The notes: generated by a model not told the origin, from the letters alone. A stretch of 64,000 bases of DNA from Pandoraea sp. ASV26 (GCF_016428915.1 NZ_JAELTP010000019.1:1-64000), one strand, 5' to 3'; positions 36,674 through 45,634 are shown, numbered from the stretch's first letter. Program-made: numbers and translations.

Positions 36674-38338
36674 TCACTTCGCCGGCTTGCGCAGCACGAA
36701 GAGCGCAATGCTCTGCGGCGGCAGATCGGCGCGCAGCTCACTACCGGAATAGGTGATATCCGGCTGACGCGTCAATTGATTGTCGGCAAGTCGCCAGACC
36801 TCTCCCGTGCCGGCTTGCGCAAAGTTCGCCAGCGAGATCGTCGCCTGTGCGGCGCGGTCGAGTTGCTTGTTGATGACGACCACGGTCAGGGCGCCGTCCT
36901 TCTCGCGCAATGCGGCGAACGCCGAGACGGTATCGGGATCGGGGACGGTGGCCGCAACACTGATCGAGCCGAACTCCCCGCCGTGGCCGTCGTAATTGCG
37001 ATACAGCTTGATCGCCTTGTAGACCGGCATCGACGGATCGAGCGTGCCCCAGCGGGTGGCCATGTCCAGCCGCTCCCGGCCGAAAATACCCAGAATGTCG
37101 GCCTGCGCCGTGGCCCCGTTCATGCGGGTATCCGCGCCCCAGTTGTATTCGGTCAGGGCGATAGGCGTGCCGGGGTAGTAGTACGTGTCGACCCACTGAC
37201 GCATCATCGGGATGAGCGCCACCACGCTGTTGATCCATGTCGGATCCTTATAGTTCGGATCCCAAAGGTTTCGCGTGGACTTGTTCCGCATGAGCGCGAT
37301 GGCCGGCGAATTGCTGTCGGCCGGCTCCTCGTACTCCTTGCTCTGCGGGTAGAAGTGCAGACTGAAGATATCGACCGGACGACCGGCCTTCTTCCACTGC
37401 GTGAGCAACCACGGGATATAGGCCATGCCACCGGTTTCGCGCTGACGGTCGGGTGCCTGCGCGTAGCCGTACTTGATCGAATATTGCTGATCGAAGCCGC
37501 TGTACAGGTAGCCGTTCCACCCCCACTCTTCGGGCGCAAGCACCTTTGCCCCGGGGTCCGCCGCCTTCACTGCGCGCGAATAGGCGATCACTTTGGCGGC
37601 AATTTCGCTGGCGTGCGCACCGGTCGGATGGGAGTTGTTATGGATCAGTTGCCACAGGCTGGGCTCGTTATCCATGGCGTAGTAACGCACCCCTCCCGCA
37701 CGCGCGGGTCCGAACTGCTGCACCAGCGCCGCGACGCGCGCCTGCTGGCTTGCCGGATCGTCGGGCACCGTGGCGTCGTCCGGATCGTTGACGACGGGCG
37801 TGCCGTCGCGCAGGATGCCATTGCCCGCATCGGCCAAGCCATCCACATCGTGGTTCTGTTGCAGGCCGTACTTGGCAATCGAGAAACTGGCGAGCCGGTC
37901 GCGTGCACGTGAGAGCGTGGCCACGCGCCCGAGCATGGAGATGGTGATGATGGGGGTCGCGCCACCCGCCTGCGTCAACGCGACGAACCGGTCGCCGAAC
38001 TGGTCATTGATGTCGGCCGGGTTCACCGGCAGGCTTTCGTAATACCAGTCGCGGCCCGCGTTGCGGGCGTCGAGCCGCCAGTTGTAAGCCGACGCGCTGT
38101 TTCCCCCCGAGCGATTGAGCGGCGCGCGCAAGTCCTGAAGTATCGCCGTCGTGCCGAAATTGATGCCGTAGATCAGCGGGTTGATCGGGTGTCGATTCGC
38201 CGCAGCATCCACGGCAATCGCGACCGGCAGCGGCCCCCCAGGGGTCGCCTTGGTGCACGCGGTGACCGACAGCAGCACGGCCGCGCCTGCGATTTGAATC
38301 AGCTTGGAACACGCACTACGGCGCGGCAACACGCGCAT
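36674..38338 (-). CDS. GH44-family endoglycosidase lipoprotein
   Basis: A 554-aa secreted glycoside hydrolase. The N-terminal signal ends in VTAC, a lipobox, so it is probably anchored in a periplasmic or outer membrane leaflet. The TIM barrel carries the catalytic acid/base candidate Glu225 in AMDNEPSLW and the nucleophile candidate Glu397 in IALTEYNWG, spaced as in GH44 endoglucanases/xyloglucanases. The C-terminal 100 residues form the small beta domain (FAALREKDGALTVVVINKQ). It overlaps the wzy gene by 23 bases and touches the flippase gene. In a biosynthesis cluster it may trim or release the polymer, and predicts a beta-1,4-linked backbone (inference). Confidence 0.88.
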   Translation of the reverse strand: MRVLPRRSACSKLIQIAGAAVLLSVTACTKATPGGPLPVAIAVDAAANRHPINPLIYGINFGTTAILQDLRAPLNRSGGNSASAYNWRLDARNAGRDWYYESLPVNPADINDQFGDRFVALTQAGGATPIITISMLGRVATLSRARDRLASFSIAKYGLQQNHDVDGLADAGNGILRDGTPVVNDPDDATVPDDPASQQARVAALVQQFGPARAGGVRYYAMDNEPSLWQLIHNNSHPTGAHASEIAAKVIAYSRAVKAADPGAKVLAPEEWGWNGYLYSGFDQQYSIKYGYAQAPDRQRETGGMAYIPWLLTQWKKAGRPVDIFSLHFYPQSKEYEEPADSNSPAIALMRNKSTRNLWDPNYKDPTWINSVVALIPMMRQWVDTYYYPGTPIALTEYNWGADTRMNGATAQADILGIFGRERLDMATRWGTLDPSMPVYKAIKLYRNYDGHGGEFGSISVAATVPDPDTVSAFAALREKDGALTVVVINKQLDRAAQATISLANFAQAGTGEVWRLADNQLTRQPDITYSGSELRADLPPQSIALFVLRKPAK

Positions 38339-39608
38339 GGAAACTCCGCGGATCTGCACGATTGTCGAAACCGCCTGCACGCCAGATGTAGGCGAATATC
38401 GCCAGTATGACGGCAGTCTCGCCGGGCGCAAGCGTTGGGGGATAAAAGAACGAGGCCAGCAGGACGAAGACCAGGTAGTCGTAAAGCGCGCCAAGGAAAT
38501 CGTCTTCGACTTCCGCGCGCAACCGCCGGTAGAAAAACAGCCCCCGCAGTTGCAGGCACAGAATGATCAGCGCACCGATCAGGCCGAACTCGAACACGAT
38601 GCCCAGCCAGGTAATGTCCGCCAGGAAGAAGAAATGGTGGAAGTAGGTCGTGAGCGAATCGCCGCTCGCAGGGCTGATGGTGCCCACGCCAAACAGCCAG
38701 CGCATCGCGTCGTCACCGAGGAAGCGGGTCGCCAACTGGGCTGAAATACGCCGGGTATCGAAACCGGTTTCGCTACTCGCGCTGAAGATGGTCGCCAGAT
38801 ACCCCATCGAGAAAATGCCAGCCAGCACGACGGGTGCCACGATCAGCAAGCCGATGCGCGCACGCGGACGTGCCCACACGAACGTGTTGATGACCAGCAC
38901 CCCCATGATGCCGATGGCCAGCGCGCGCGACTTCACGATCAGCAGCGCAACCGCCAGTCCGACGACGACGCCGAGGAAATATCCGAGATGCCGCTCAAAA
39001 AAAGCGCGACGGTAACAAAAAAACAACAGGATGAACGGGAAATACATCGACATCCGGATGCGATGCCCGCGACTATCGCTGGTGAAAAACGGCGCCTGAC
39101 CGAAAACGTAGGTTTCCTTGTACCAACTGGCGGGCACCACGATCCACATGAGGATCAGCGCGCCGACGATGACCGCGCCCAGAATCACGAAGCTGCGCCC
39201 CAGCTCGTTGAGCGTGGGCTTGAGCATGAGCAGCAGCGCCAGAAACGAGAAGAAATACAGGATCGGCAGCAGCTTCACCTGCGCGGTGATGCTGATGAAG
39301 ACACTTTCATGAAAATAGATGACGGCGGCAAAACTCGGCACCAGTAACAGCCAGGCGAAACTCAGCAGCACCTGTCGCGTCATCGGAAAGCGCGGCTGAC
39401 TGCCCAGTCGCAGCACCAGCGGCAGCGTGAGTATCGGGAACGCCTTGGACAGCGCCCATAGCGGATACAGGGCCGTAATGTAGTGAAAGGTCTGGCCGAA
39501 CAGCGGCAAGAGCGCGACCAGACACCCGACGACGAAGGTGCGCGGCAAGCCCCCCGCGAAGACGGGCGGCAGCGCGGGCGTCGTGTCGCCGAGTGCGGCG
39601 GATTCCAT
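38316..39608 (-). CDS. Wzy-type polysaccharide polymerase
   Basis: A 430-aa membrane protein with about 11-12 helices and a large periplasmic loop near residues 150-185 (WYKETYVFGQAPFFTSDSRG), the pattern of O-antigen/exopolysaccharide polymerases. Sequence conservation in this family is low; the assignment rests on topology and on its position between wza and the flippase. The ATG at 39608 (MESAALGD) was preferred over upstream codons. The 3' end overlaps the glycosidase gene. Confidence 0.75.
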   Translation of the reverse strand: MESAALGDTTPALPPVFAGGLPRTFVVGCLVALLPLFGQTFHYITALYPLWALSKAFPILTLPLVLRLGSQPRFPMTRQVLLSFAWLLLVPSFAAVIYFHESVFISITAQVKLLPILYFFSFLALLLMLKPTLNELGRSFVILGAVIVGALILMWIVVPASWYKETYVFGQAPFFTSDSRGHRIRMSMYFPFILLFFCYRRAFFERHLGYFLGVVVGLAVALLIVKSRALAIGIMGVLVINTFVWARPRARIGLLIVAPVVLAGIFSMGYLATIFSASSETGFDTRRISAQLATRFLGDDAMRWLFGVGTISPASGDSLTTYFHHFFFLADITWLGIVFEFGLIGALIILCLQLRGLFFYRRLRAEVEDDFLGALYDYLVFVLLASFFYPPTLAPGETAVILAIFAYIWRAGGFDNRADPRSFHARVAAP

Positions 39609-39674
39609 TTCGAGAGTTTGCGGCCCGGCTGTCACGAAGCAGTTGAATTCGGTGGTTAGACTTGTTGAGTTTGG

Positions 39675-39715
39675 CGCGCCCGCTGGCCGCAATTCGCTTG
39701 CGGCCAGCGGGCGCG
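39675..39715. other. 16-bp perfect stem between wza and wzy
   Basis: CGCGCCCGCTGGCCGC (39675-39690) and its exact complement (39700-39715) enclose a nine-base loop. On the minus-strand transcript it lies six bases after the wza stop and about 70 bases before wzy, without a T tract. It could limit read-through or protect the wza message. Confidence 0.6.
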
Positions 39716-39720
39716 GACGA

Positions 39721-40440
39721 TCAGAAGCTGCTGCGTGCGCCGTTGATGTCGTAATTCAGGTTCTTCTGGAACGGCGTTGCCTTGTTGATGTACTGGTCGA
39801 CCCACAGGTCCACTTCGGCAATCGACGACTTCGGCACGAAAATCGTGTCGTTCGATTGCAGCACGATGTCCTGTGCCGGATCGCCTTGTTGCGTGAGTGC
39901 CTTGACGTCGATCGTGCGCAGCATCGGGCGGCCATCCGGACTGCGGCGAATCAGCACGATCTCGCCGGTACGGGCGGTATCGAGCAGGCCTTGTGCGGTG
40001 ATGACCGCTTGCATCACACTCATGCCGGGCGTGAGTGCGAGTTCGCCGGGCTTGCCCACCTCGCCGCCCACGAAGATATGCGCGGCCGTTTGCGTCACGG
40101 CGACGATCGCGTGTGCATTGGCGGTCATGCCGTTGTTCGCCAGTGCACGGTTGACGGTATCGCCGAACTGCGAGAGCGTCTGTCCGGCAGCGGGCAGATT
40201 CCCGGCGAACGGCATGGCAACCGTACCGTCGGGCGCCACGCGGCCCTTGTAGTTGAGTTCGATGTTAAACGGGAGCACGACCGAAATATCGTCACCGGCC
40301 AACAGCCGATACGGGCTCGGTGTCGCGTCAACCCAGGTCGCGAAGCGATCGGGCTGCTGATATTTCGTGTCGACCCAGGTGTGGGTGCAAGCCGTAAGCA
40401 TCAGCAGCACCAGTGCGCAGGTCGGGCGGAGAATATTCAT
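39721..40440 (-). CDS. polysaccharide export lipoprotein, Wza type (short)
   Basis: A 239-aa outer-membrane polysaccharide export protein. The signal peptide ends in the lipobox LTAC. The PES domain is YRLLAGDDISVVLPFNIELNYK with APDGTVAMPFAGNLPAAG; a single SLBB domain follows (HIFVGGEVGKPGELALTPGMSVMQAV). The C-terminus (NDTIFVPKSSIAEVDLWVDQYI) resembles the Wza helix region but is brief. It is much shorter than E. coli Wza (about 360 aa), matching the compact Burkholderiales form. It starts the minus-strand series and is divergent from the Wzz-type gene. Confidence 0.9.
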   Translation of the reverse strand: MNILRPTCALVLLMLTACTHTWVDTKYQQPDRFATWVDATPSPYRLLAGDDISVVLPFNIELNYKGRVAPDGTVAMPFAGNLPAAGQTLSQFGDTVNRALANNGMTANAHAIVAVTQTAAHIFVGGEVGKPGELALTPGMSVMQAVITAQGLLDTARTGEIVLIRRSPDGRPMLRTIDVKALTQQGDPAQDIVLQSNDTIFVPKSSIAEVDLWVDQYINKATPFQKNLNYDINGARSSF

Positions 40441-40540
40441 GGGACAGATGGCAAGATGCCGAGGAGTTTCACGGTTTCGACCGTACTCTAGAGCAGTTCG
40501 GCCGTCTCGCCAAGCACGATAAATCATCGTCGGATTTATA

Positions 40541-40590
40541 GGACAATATCGGCTTTTGGGGGACGTTTCGGGGACTTTATTGCGTAAGAT
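40541..40590 (+). promoter_or_regulatory. candidate promoter region of the Wzz-type gene
   Basis: GGACAATA at 40541-40548, then two GGGGAC boxes at 40559-40564 and 40570-40575 (11 bases apart) and TAAGAT at 40585-40590 followed by ATGCGC. The set mirrors that at 29944-30025. On the opposite strand TTGTCC with TTTATC at 17 bases could serve the divergent wza. Confidence 0.4.
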
Positions 40591-40646
40591 ATGCGCCTTG
40601 AAACCCATTACATTGGCCGGGCAACCTTTACGCTTCTTGCATCCCT

Positions 40647-42842
40647 ATGGCAATTACGACTAGAACAAGGCCTGACCGGCACTCTACGGTCGTCGACGTG
40701 ACGATCCGGGATTACCTCAATACATTCTTTTATTACCGCAAGATTGCCACAACGGTGTTTCTCGCCATCGTTGCCATCGGCATTCTCGCAGCCATCTTCG
40801 TGCCCATTCCCTATCGGGCACAGGCCACGTTGCTGGTGCTCAACGCGGGGTATTACGACCAGACGAACAGCCCGACCCCGAGCGTCTCGATACAGCCGCC
40901 GCCCGGCCAGTTGAACGGCGTTGAGGCCCAGATTCTGTCGAGCCCTGAGCTGCACCGCGACGTCATCCTGTCGAAACTGGGACCGGGGGCGACCGAGGGC
41001 GACATCAATCGTGAATTGCAGAACTTCGAGCGCCGCCTGCATATCGAGCAGAACGACCTCGCGAACACGATCTCGCTCACTTATTCGGACACCGATCCAA
41101 AAGTGGCGGCCGACGCGTTGTCGCGTCTGCTCGACAAGTATTTCCGCCAACGCGCGTCGATCTTCACCTCGGGCCGGGTCAATCTGCTGGTCAGCCAGCG
41201 TGACGACGTAGGCAAGCAACTCGACAAGGCCGACGCCGACTTGCTCGCGTTCCAGAAGAAGCATGGCATCGTCAAGATCGACGATCAGACCTCGCGCGCC
41301 GTGCAACTGGAGGCAGAACTCGTCCAGCGCAAGCTCGAAACCGACGCCAAGCTGGCGCAGGATCGCAGCGAGCTGAAGTCGTTGCAGGCCTCGACCAAGG
41401 ACGTGCGCTCGACCATTCCGATTTATGCGGATGACACCGAGTCCAGCCGCGCCATCAACAGCATGCAGGTCACGCTCAGCGAACTGGAGACCAAGCGCGC
41501 CGACTTCGCTTCACGCTATTTGCCCACGTCGCCGTTCGTGCAGCAGCTCGACAAGCAGATTGCCGACATGCGCACCAACATCGCGAACCAGAAGCAGCAG
41601 ATGATGACGGCCACGCGTCTGGGGCACAACAACTACTACGACGTCGTGCAGGAACGTCTCGCCGTGCTCAATGCAAGCATCGCGGGTGGCCTTGCGCAGC
41701 AAGCGGCGCTTGAAGAGCAGATCAAGCAAACGCGTTCCAAGCTGCAAGGCATGAGCGATGTTTCGAGCCAGTTGAGTCAGTTGCAAGCGCGTCGCGACAT
41801 TCTTGCCGACAGCTTCAAGGATCGTTCGCGTCAGGTTGAACTTGCCCGTGTGCAGCAAGGGCAGGCCAGCCAGATCAACGGCACCAACGTGCGCGTGATT
41901 CAGGCGCCGTTCCCGCCGTCGCAGCGCAGCGTATCGGCCAGTCTGCTGATCGCGGCGTCGATTGCCGCCGGCCTGCTGATTTCCGCGCTGACGGTGCTGA
42001 TTATGGCGAGCATGCGCGAGACTTTCCTGAGTCCCGAACAGGTGGAACGCTCGCTGCTGCTGCCGGTGGTCAATGCGCCGGTGCTCCTCGGCGGCGACCG
42101 GCGTACCGGCCCCGGGGGGGCTGCGGGTGCCGTGGGCGCGGCAGGCGCTGCCGCCGCGAGTCCCTCGAACGCGGAACCCGCCTTCGCTCGCCCTGCTCAT
42201 CTGGCCTATGGCCGTATGATTGCGGCGATCAACAGCAGCACCGAGTCGCACGCCAAAGTCGTCATGGTGCTCTCGGCGGGCAAGAACGACGGCCTGTCGT
42301 CCGTCATTCAGGGCCTGACCACCGAGCTCGAACACCGCACGGCCAAGCCGATCCTGATCCTCGATATCGCCTCGACACCGGATGCGCCGATCTACGGCAA
42401 ACCCAATGCTCAGGGCCTGCTGGCCTGGCCGTCGGACGGCGGCAGCGGCACGGTCAACGCCGACGCCGTGGCGCCGGCCGATTCCTCAGCCATCGAAGAC
42501 CTCAATTTCACGCGCGTGGAAGGTCACAACATCGTCGTGGCACAACCGCGCAGCGGCGCGATCCCGTCGTCGTGGCAGCAGGTCACCCGTTTGTTCGACG
42601 CCCTGCGCGAGTCGCATGACTACATCGTCGTCCACGCCCCGCCGTCGAGCCAGTCCTTCACCGGTATCGAGAATGCGTCGCTGGCCGATGCCACGGTGCT
42701 CGTGGTGCGCGCCGAAGCAACGCGCAAGCCGGTCATCGCAGGACTCAAGGCACAGGTCGAAGATGCAGGCGGACGATTGATCGGCGTGGCGCTCACGCAT
42801 CGCCGCGGGTATATCCCGAGCTTCATTTACCGCTTCTTCTAA
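40647..42842 (+). CDS. Wzz/Wzc-type co-polymerase with degenerate kinase domain
   Basis: A 731-aa inner-membrane protein controlling polysaccharide chain length and export. TM1 is at about residues 34-55; the periplasmic Wzz and coiled-coil region spans 56-430 (GNVR-like PFPPSQRS before TM2); TM2 is at about 436-460. The C-terminal cytoplasmic part looks like a BY-kinase but is decayed: the Walker A loop reads LSAGKNDGLSS, without the GxGK(S/T) pattern; the Walker A-prime reads ILDIAST; Walker B reads YIVVHAPP, with His for Asp; and no tyrosine cluster ends the protein. Thus it should not autophosphorylate. An Ala/Gly-rich linker (residues 487-510) joins the halves. Confidence 0.88.
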   Translation: MAITTRTRPDRHSTVVDVTIRDYLNTFFYYRKIATTVFLAIVAIGILAAIFVPIPYRAQATLLVLNAGYYDQTNSPTPSVSIQPPPGQLNGVEAQILSSPELHRDVILSKLGPGATEGDINRELQNFERRLHIEQNDLANTISLTYSDTDPKVAADALSRLLDKYFRQRASIFTSGRVNLLVSQRDDVGKQLDKADADLLAFQKKHGIVKIDDQTSRAVQLEAELVQRKLETDAKLAQDRSELKSLQASTKDVRSTIPIYADDTESSRAINSMQVTLSELETKRADFASRYLPTSPFVQQLDKQIADMRTNIANQKQQMMTATRLGHNNYYDVVQERLAVLNASIAGGLAQQAALEEQIKQTRSKLQGMSDVSSQLSQLQARRDILADSFKDRSRQVELARVQQGQASQINGTNVRVIQAPFPPSQRSVSASLLIAASIAAGLLISALTVLIMASMRETFLSPEQVERSLLLPVVNAPVLLGGDRRTGPGGAAGAVGAAGAAAASPSNAEPAFARPAHLAYGRMIAAINSSTESHAKVVMVLSAGKNDGLSSVIQGLTTELEHRTAKPILILDIASTPDAPIYGKPNAQGLLAWPSDGGSGTVNADAVAPADSSAIEDLNFTRVEGHNIVVAQPRSGAIPSSWQQVTRLFDALRESHDYIVVHAPPSSQSFTGIENASLADATVLVVRAEATRKPVIAGLKAQVEDAGGRLIGVALTHRRGYIPSFIYRFF

Positions 42843-42861
42843 GCGTCGGCCCCAGACCAAC

Positions 42862-43851
42862 ATGCAACAAATCAGCGCGATCCTGCCGATCAAGACACGG
42901 GGACGACATTACGCGGATAACATCGGCCGTTGCGACATTCTGTTCTCGTCGCTGCGCCACTTCACGACGCCGGCGTTGTTCCACCGCTTCGTGATTATCG
43001 TGCCGCATGACGAAGTCGACGAGGTTCGGGGCTATGCCAAGGCGTGGTCCGACTTCCCTATCGAGGTGATCGACGAATCGCTGTACATGGGGGCCTTTGC
43101 CGAGTTTTCGCAGCGTCACCAGATCCGCAACTGGCATCGTCAGCAGATCATCAAGATCAACGCACCGGAGTGGATCGAGACCGAGTATTTCCTGATCTTC
43201 GACCCGGATTGCTTCGCCACGCATGCCTTCGACTTCGATTCGCTGATCGTCGACGGCCGCGCAGTGACACACCTCAAGGGGCGCAGCGTCGAGCCGTACT
43301 ACTGGGAGGCGTCGGCCAAGCTGCTCGACGTCGATCCGCATCTGGACCGCGAAGGTGTGTGGTGGACACCGGCCACGTTGTCGCGCTCGCTGTGCCTGTC
43401 TTTGCAACAACGGCTCGAAGCCGTGAACGGCACGGACTGGAAGCGCGTGCTGCTCGCGAACTACGCCATCGACTGGACCGAATACACGCTGTACTGGCTC
43501 AACGCCGAACATGCGGGGTTGCTCGACCGGTACCACACGCAGGCCGTGCCGCCGCAGCGCACGCTGCACGCGAGCGAGAGCGTGTGGTTTGCCGACAAGA
43601 TGCAGGAGTGGGACGCTGCGCACTATTTCGCGCCCGAGAGCGACGGACTGTTCGCGGTCGTGCAGAGCAACACGAAGATTCCCCTCGACCAGGTAGTGGC
43701 CAAGCTGTCGCCGTACTTCCCCATCAAGATCCAGCCTTACGACCGGCATGTCGATCCGTTGCTGAAGGCCAAAGAGATATACTCGGCGGGCGTACGCAAG
43801 GGACTCAAGATGCTGCGAAAACTTCGCGGAGATAAAGGAATCAAGGGATAA
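42862..43851 (+). CDS. DUF6492 protein, putative glycosyltransferase
   Basis: A 329-aa cytoplasmic protein resembling GT-A fold transferases. It opens with SAILPIKTRGRHYADNIGRC and has a DxD-like metal site in YFLIFDPDCFATHAFDF, followed by aromatic-rich segments (YYWEASAKLL, IDWTEYTLYWLNAEHAGLLD). DUF6492 members occur in polysaccharide clusters and are assumed to be transferases. It starts 19 bases after the Wzz-type gene and five bases before the acyltransferase gene, so the three form an operon. The basic C-terminus (KGLKMLRKLRGDKGIKG) could hold it at the membrane. Confidence 0.75.
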   Translation: MQQISAILPIKTRGRHYADNIGRCDILFSSLRHFTTPALFHRFVIIVPHDEVDEVRGYAKAWSDFPIEVIDESLYMGAFAEFSQRHQIRNWHRQQIIKINAPEWIETEYFLIFDPDCFATHAFDFDSLIVDGRAVTHLKGRSVEPYYWEASAKLLDVDPHLDREGVWWTPATLSRSLCLSLQQRLEAVNGTDWKRVLLANYAIDWTEYTLYWLNAEHAGLLDRYHTQAVPPQRTLHASESVWFADKMQEWDAAHYFAPESDGLFAVVQSNTKIPLDQVVAKLSPYFPIKIQPYDRHVDPLLKAKEIYSAGVRKGLKMLRKLRGDKGIKG

Positions 43852-43856
43852 GACGG

Positions 43857-44996
43857 ATGAGCAGTACCAAAGACCGATTGGTCGGCATCGAGATCCTGCG
43901 ATTCTTCAGCGCGTTCGCCGTTCTCATCTGGCATTACCAGCACTTCTTCTTTCGTGCGTCGAGCGCATCGATCGACGTCGTTCGCAGCAGCCAGCCGCTC
44001 TATGCCCTGCTGCATCCGTTCTACGATTACGGATGGCTCGGCGTGAACGTCTTCTGGACGATCTCCGGCTTCATCTTCTTCAATCGTTATCTGACGAAAA
44101 TCGGCACGCGTCGCGTGTCCGGCGGCTTGTTCTTTCTGAATCGCTTCTCGCGGCTGTATCCGCTGCACATTGTCACGCTCGTCGCGGTTGCCGCGCTTCA
44201 GGCGTACTACGTGCGCGAGAATCACGCGTTCTTCGTGTACCCGTACAACACGCCGTACGACTTCTTCGTCAATGTGATTTTCGCTTCCGGATGGCTCACG
44301 CCTTACACCGACTCGTTCAATGGACCGGTCTGGAGCGTGTCGACGGAGATCGTCGTCTACGTCCTTTTCTTCCTGCTGGCGCGGTTTTTACGCATCGGGC
44401 TGGTGTGGACGCTGTTGCTCATGGGGGCGTCGGCTGCCGTGGGCGGGCTGTTGATCCAGTACCAGATCAAGGGCAGCGAAGCGAACATCGTGTTCTGCGC
44501 GTTTTACTTCTTCATGGGTGGCGCCGTGCATCTGCTGTACGAGCCGTTGCGGCAGGTGATCGAGTCGCATCGGCGCGCCACGATTCTGCTGTGCTGCGCC
44601 GCCTATGCGGGCCTGATCGGCGTTTGCGTGGTGTTCGGCGGCACGAAGTACCTGGCGGCCACGGTTATCGCACCCGTGTCGATCGTGCTGCTGCGAGTCA
44701 TCGAGCCATGGATTCCCGAGCGGCTCGCCGGGCCGATCGTCAACCTCGGCAACACAACGTACTCGAGCTACCTGATCCACTTCCCGTTGCAGTTGACGAC
44801 CGTGATCGTCCTCTCACTGTTCGGCATCGCCAGCGCAACGCTCGCCACGAGCCCCTGGTTCCTCGCGGGCTATCTCATCGTGGTGTTCACACTGGCCCGG
44901 CTGATCTATCGCTTGCTGGAGGCGCCCGCGCAAGCGTTTATCCGCCGGCGCCTGGCGTGGCTCGGCGGACGCCCGCCCGTCAACGCCACTCACTGA
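43857..44996 (+). CDS. acyltransferase-3 family sugar O-acyltransferase
   Basis: A 379-aa polytopic membrane protein with about ten helices of the OafA/WecH type, which move acetyl or other acyl groups to sugars. The family start GIEILRFFSAFAVLIWHYQHFFF holds the conserved Arg/His region; FWTISGFIFFNRY and FFLNRFSRLYPLHI are further landmarks, with WSVSTEIVVYVLFFLLARF in the middle. It most likely acylates the exopolysaccharide repeat unit. It is the last gene of its operon and converges with the His-tail protein gene with a five-base gap. Confidence 0.9.
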   Translation: MSSTKDRLVGIEILRFFSAFAVLIWHYQHFFFRASSASIDVVRSSQPLYALLHPFYDYGWLGVNVFWTISGFIFFNRYLTKIGTRRVSGGLFFLNRFSRLYPLHIVTLVAVAALQAYYVRENHAFFVYPYNTPYDFFVNVIFASGWLTPYTDSFNGPVWSVSTEIVVYVLFFLLARFLRIGLVWTLLLMGASAAVGGLLIQYQIKGSEANIVFCAFYFFMGGAVHLLYEPLRQVIESHRRATILLCCAAYAGLIGVCVVFGGTKYLAATVIAPVSIVLLRVIEPWIPERLAGPIVNLGNTTYSSYLIHFPLQLTTVIVLSLFGIASATLATSPWFLAGYLIVVFTLARLIYRLLEAPAQAFIRRRLAWLGGRPPVNATH

Positions 44997-45001
44997 GCGC
45001 T

Positions 45002-45226
45002 TCAATGATGGTGATGGTGGTGATGCGACCACAGCGGGTCCATCGAGTCGACGAACGACGCCACCGCCGCCTTGTCACCCGTAGCGTGACGCATCAACTG
45101 ACCGCACTTGCACCATCCTTGATAGGGAGTGATGTGCGAGCACGCCGTCGTCTTTTGCAGATAGAGGGTGACAGGCTTGGCACACTGGGTGCACTTGAAC
45201 TTGAGGGTGAGGGCAGGTTTGCTCAT
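45002..45226 (-). CDS. small Cys-rich protein with natural C-terminal His7 tail
   Basis: A 74-aa protein with two cysteine pairs, KCTQC near the N-terminus and WCKCG about 30 residues later, suggesting a zinc ribbon, and the ending DPLWSHHHHHHH. The tail of seven consecutive histidines is encoded by mixed CAT and CAC codons, so it is a native feature and not a simple slippage tract. A GGAG site precedes the ATG by six bases. Likely a metal-binding or metal-sensing accessory protein; family not recognised. Confidence 0.78.
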   Translation of the reverse strand: MSKPALTLKFKCTQCAKPVTLYLQKTTACSHITPYQGWCKCGQLMRHATGDKAAVASFVDSMDPLWSHHHHHHH

Positions 45227-45361
45227 GAAGACTCCACGACACGGTGCACGGCTCGACGCCGCGCGCAAAGGCGTCATTGTACCGGGAGTGCCCTCGGGAT
45301 CCCCGGCTGCGCAGATGCCTGCGGCAAGCCGCTGCGTTGGTCGCGGGATAGGAAGGGTAAA

Positions 45362-45399
45362 CGCAAAAGGCCGGATGTCTGGAAAGACATCCGGCCTTT
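45362..45399 (-). terminator. terminator of the tRNA unit
   Basis: AAAGGCCGGATGTCT (45366-45380), loop GGAA, and the exact 15-base complement (45385-45399). On the minus strand it is followed by a T-rich TTTTGCGTTT, 66 bases past tRNA-Glu. Confidence 0.85.
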
Positions 45400-45465
45400 G
45401 ATCTGCGTTTTGCCGAATCTGACGCCGGCCGACGTCGATGTGTGATTCACACCGCTGCCGATATG

Positions 45466-45541
45466 TGGCGTCCCCTAGGGGATTCGAACCCCTGTACTCA
45501 CCGTGAAAGGGTGATGTCCTAGGCCTCTAGACGAAGGGGAC
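45466..45541 (-). tRNA. tRNA-Glu (anticodon TTC)
   Basis: A 76-base cloverleaf on the minus strand: acceptor GTCCCCT/AGGGGAC, anticodon stem TCACC/GGTGA with loop CTTTCAC (anticodon TTC), T arm CAGGGGTTCGAATCCCCTA-like, and an encoded CCA. It follows tRNA-Ala after 17 bases in one transcript. Confidence 0.97.
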
Positions 45542-45558
45542 GGAAACCGTCATTCGTT

Positions 45559-45634
<76 letters not shown>

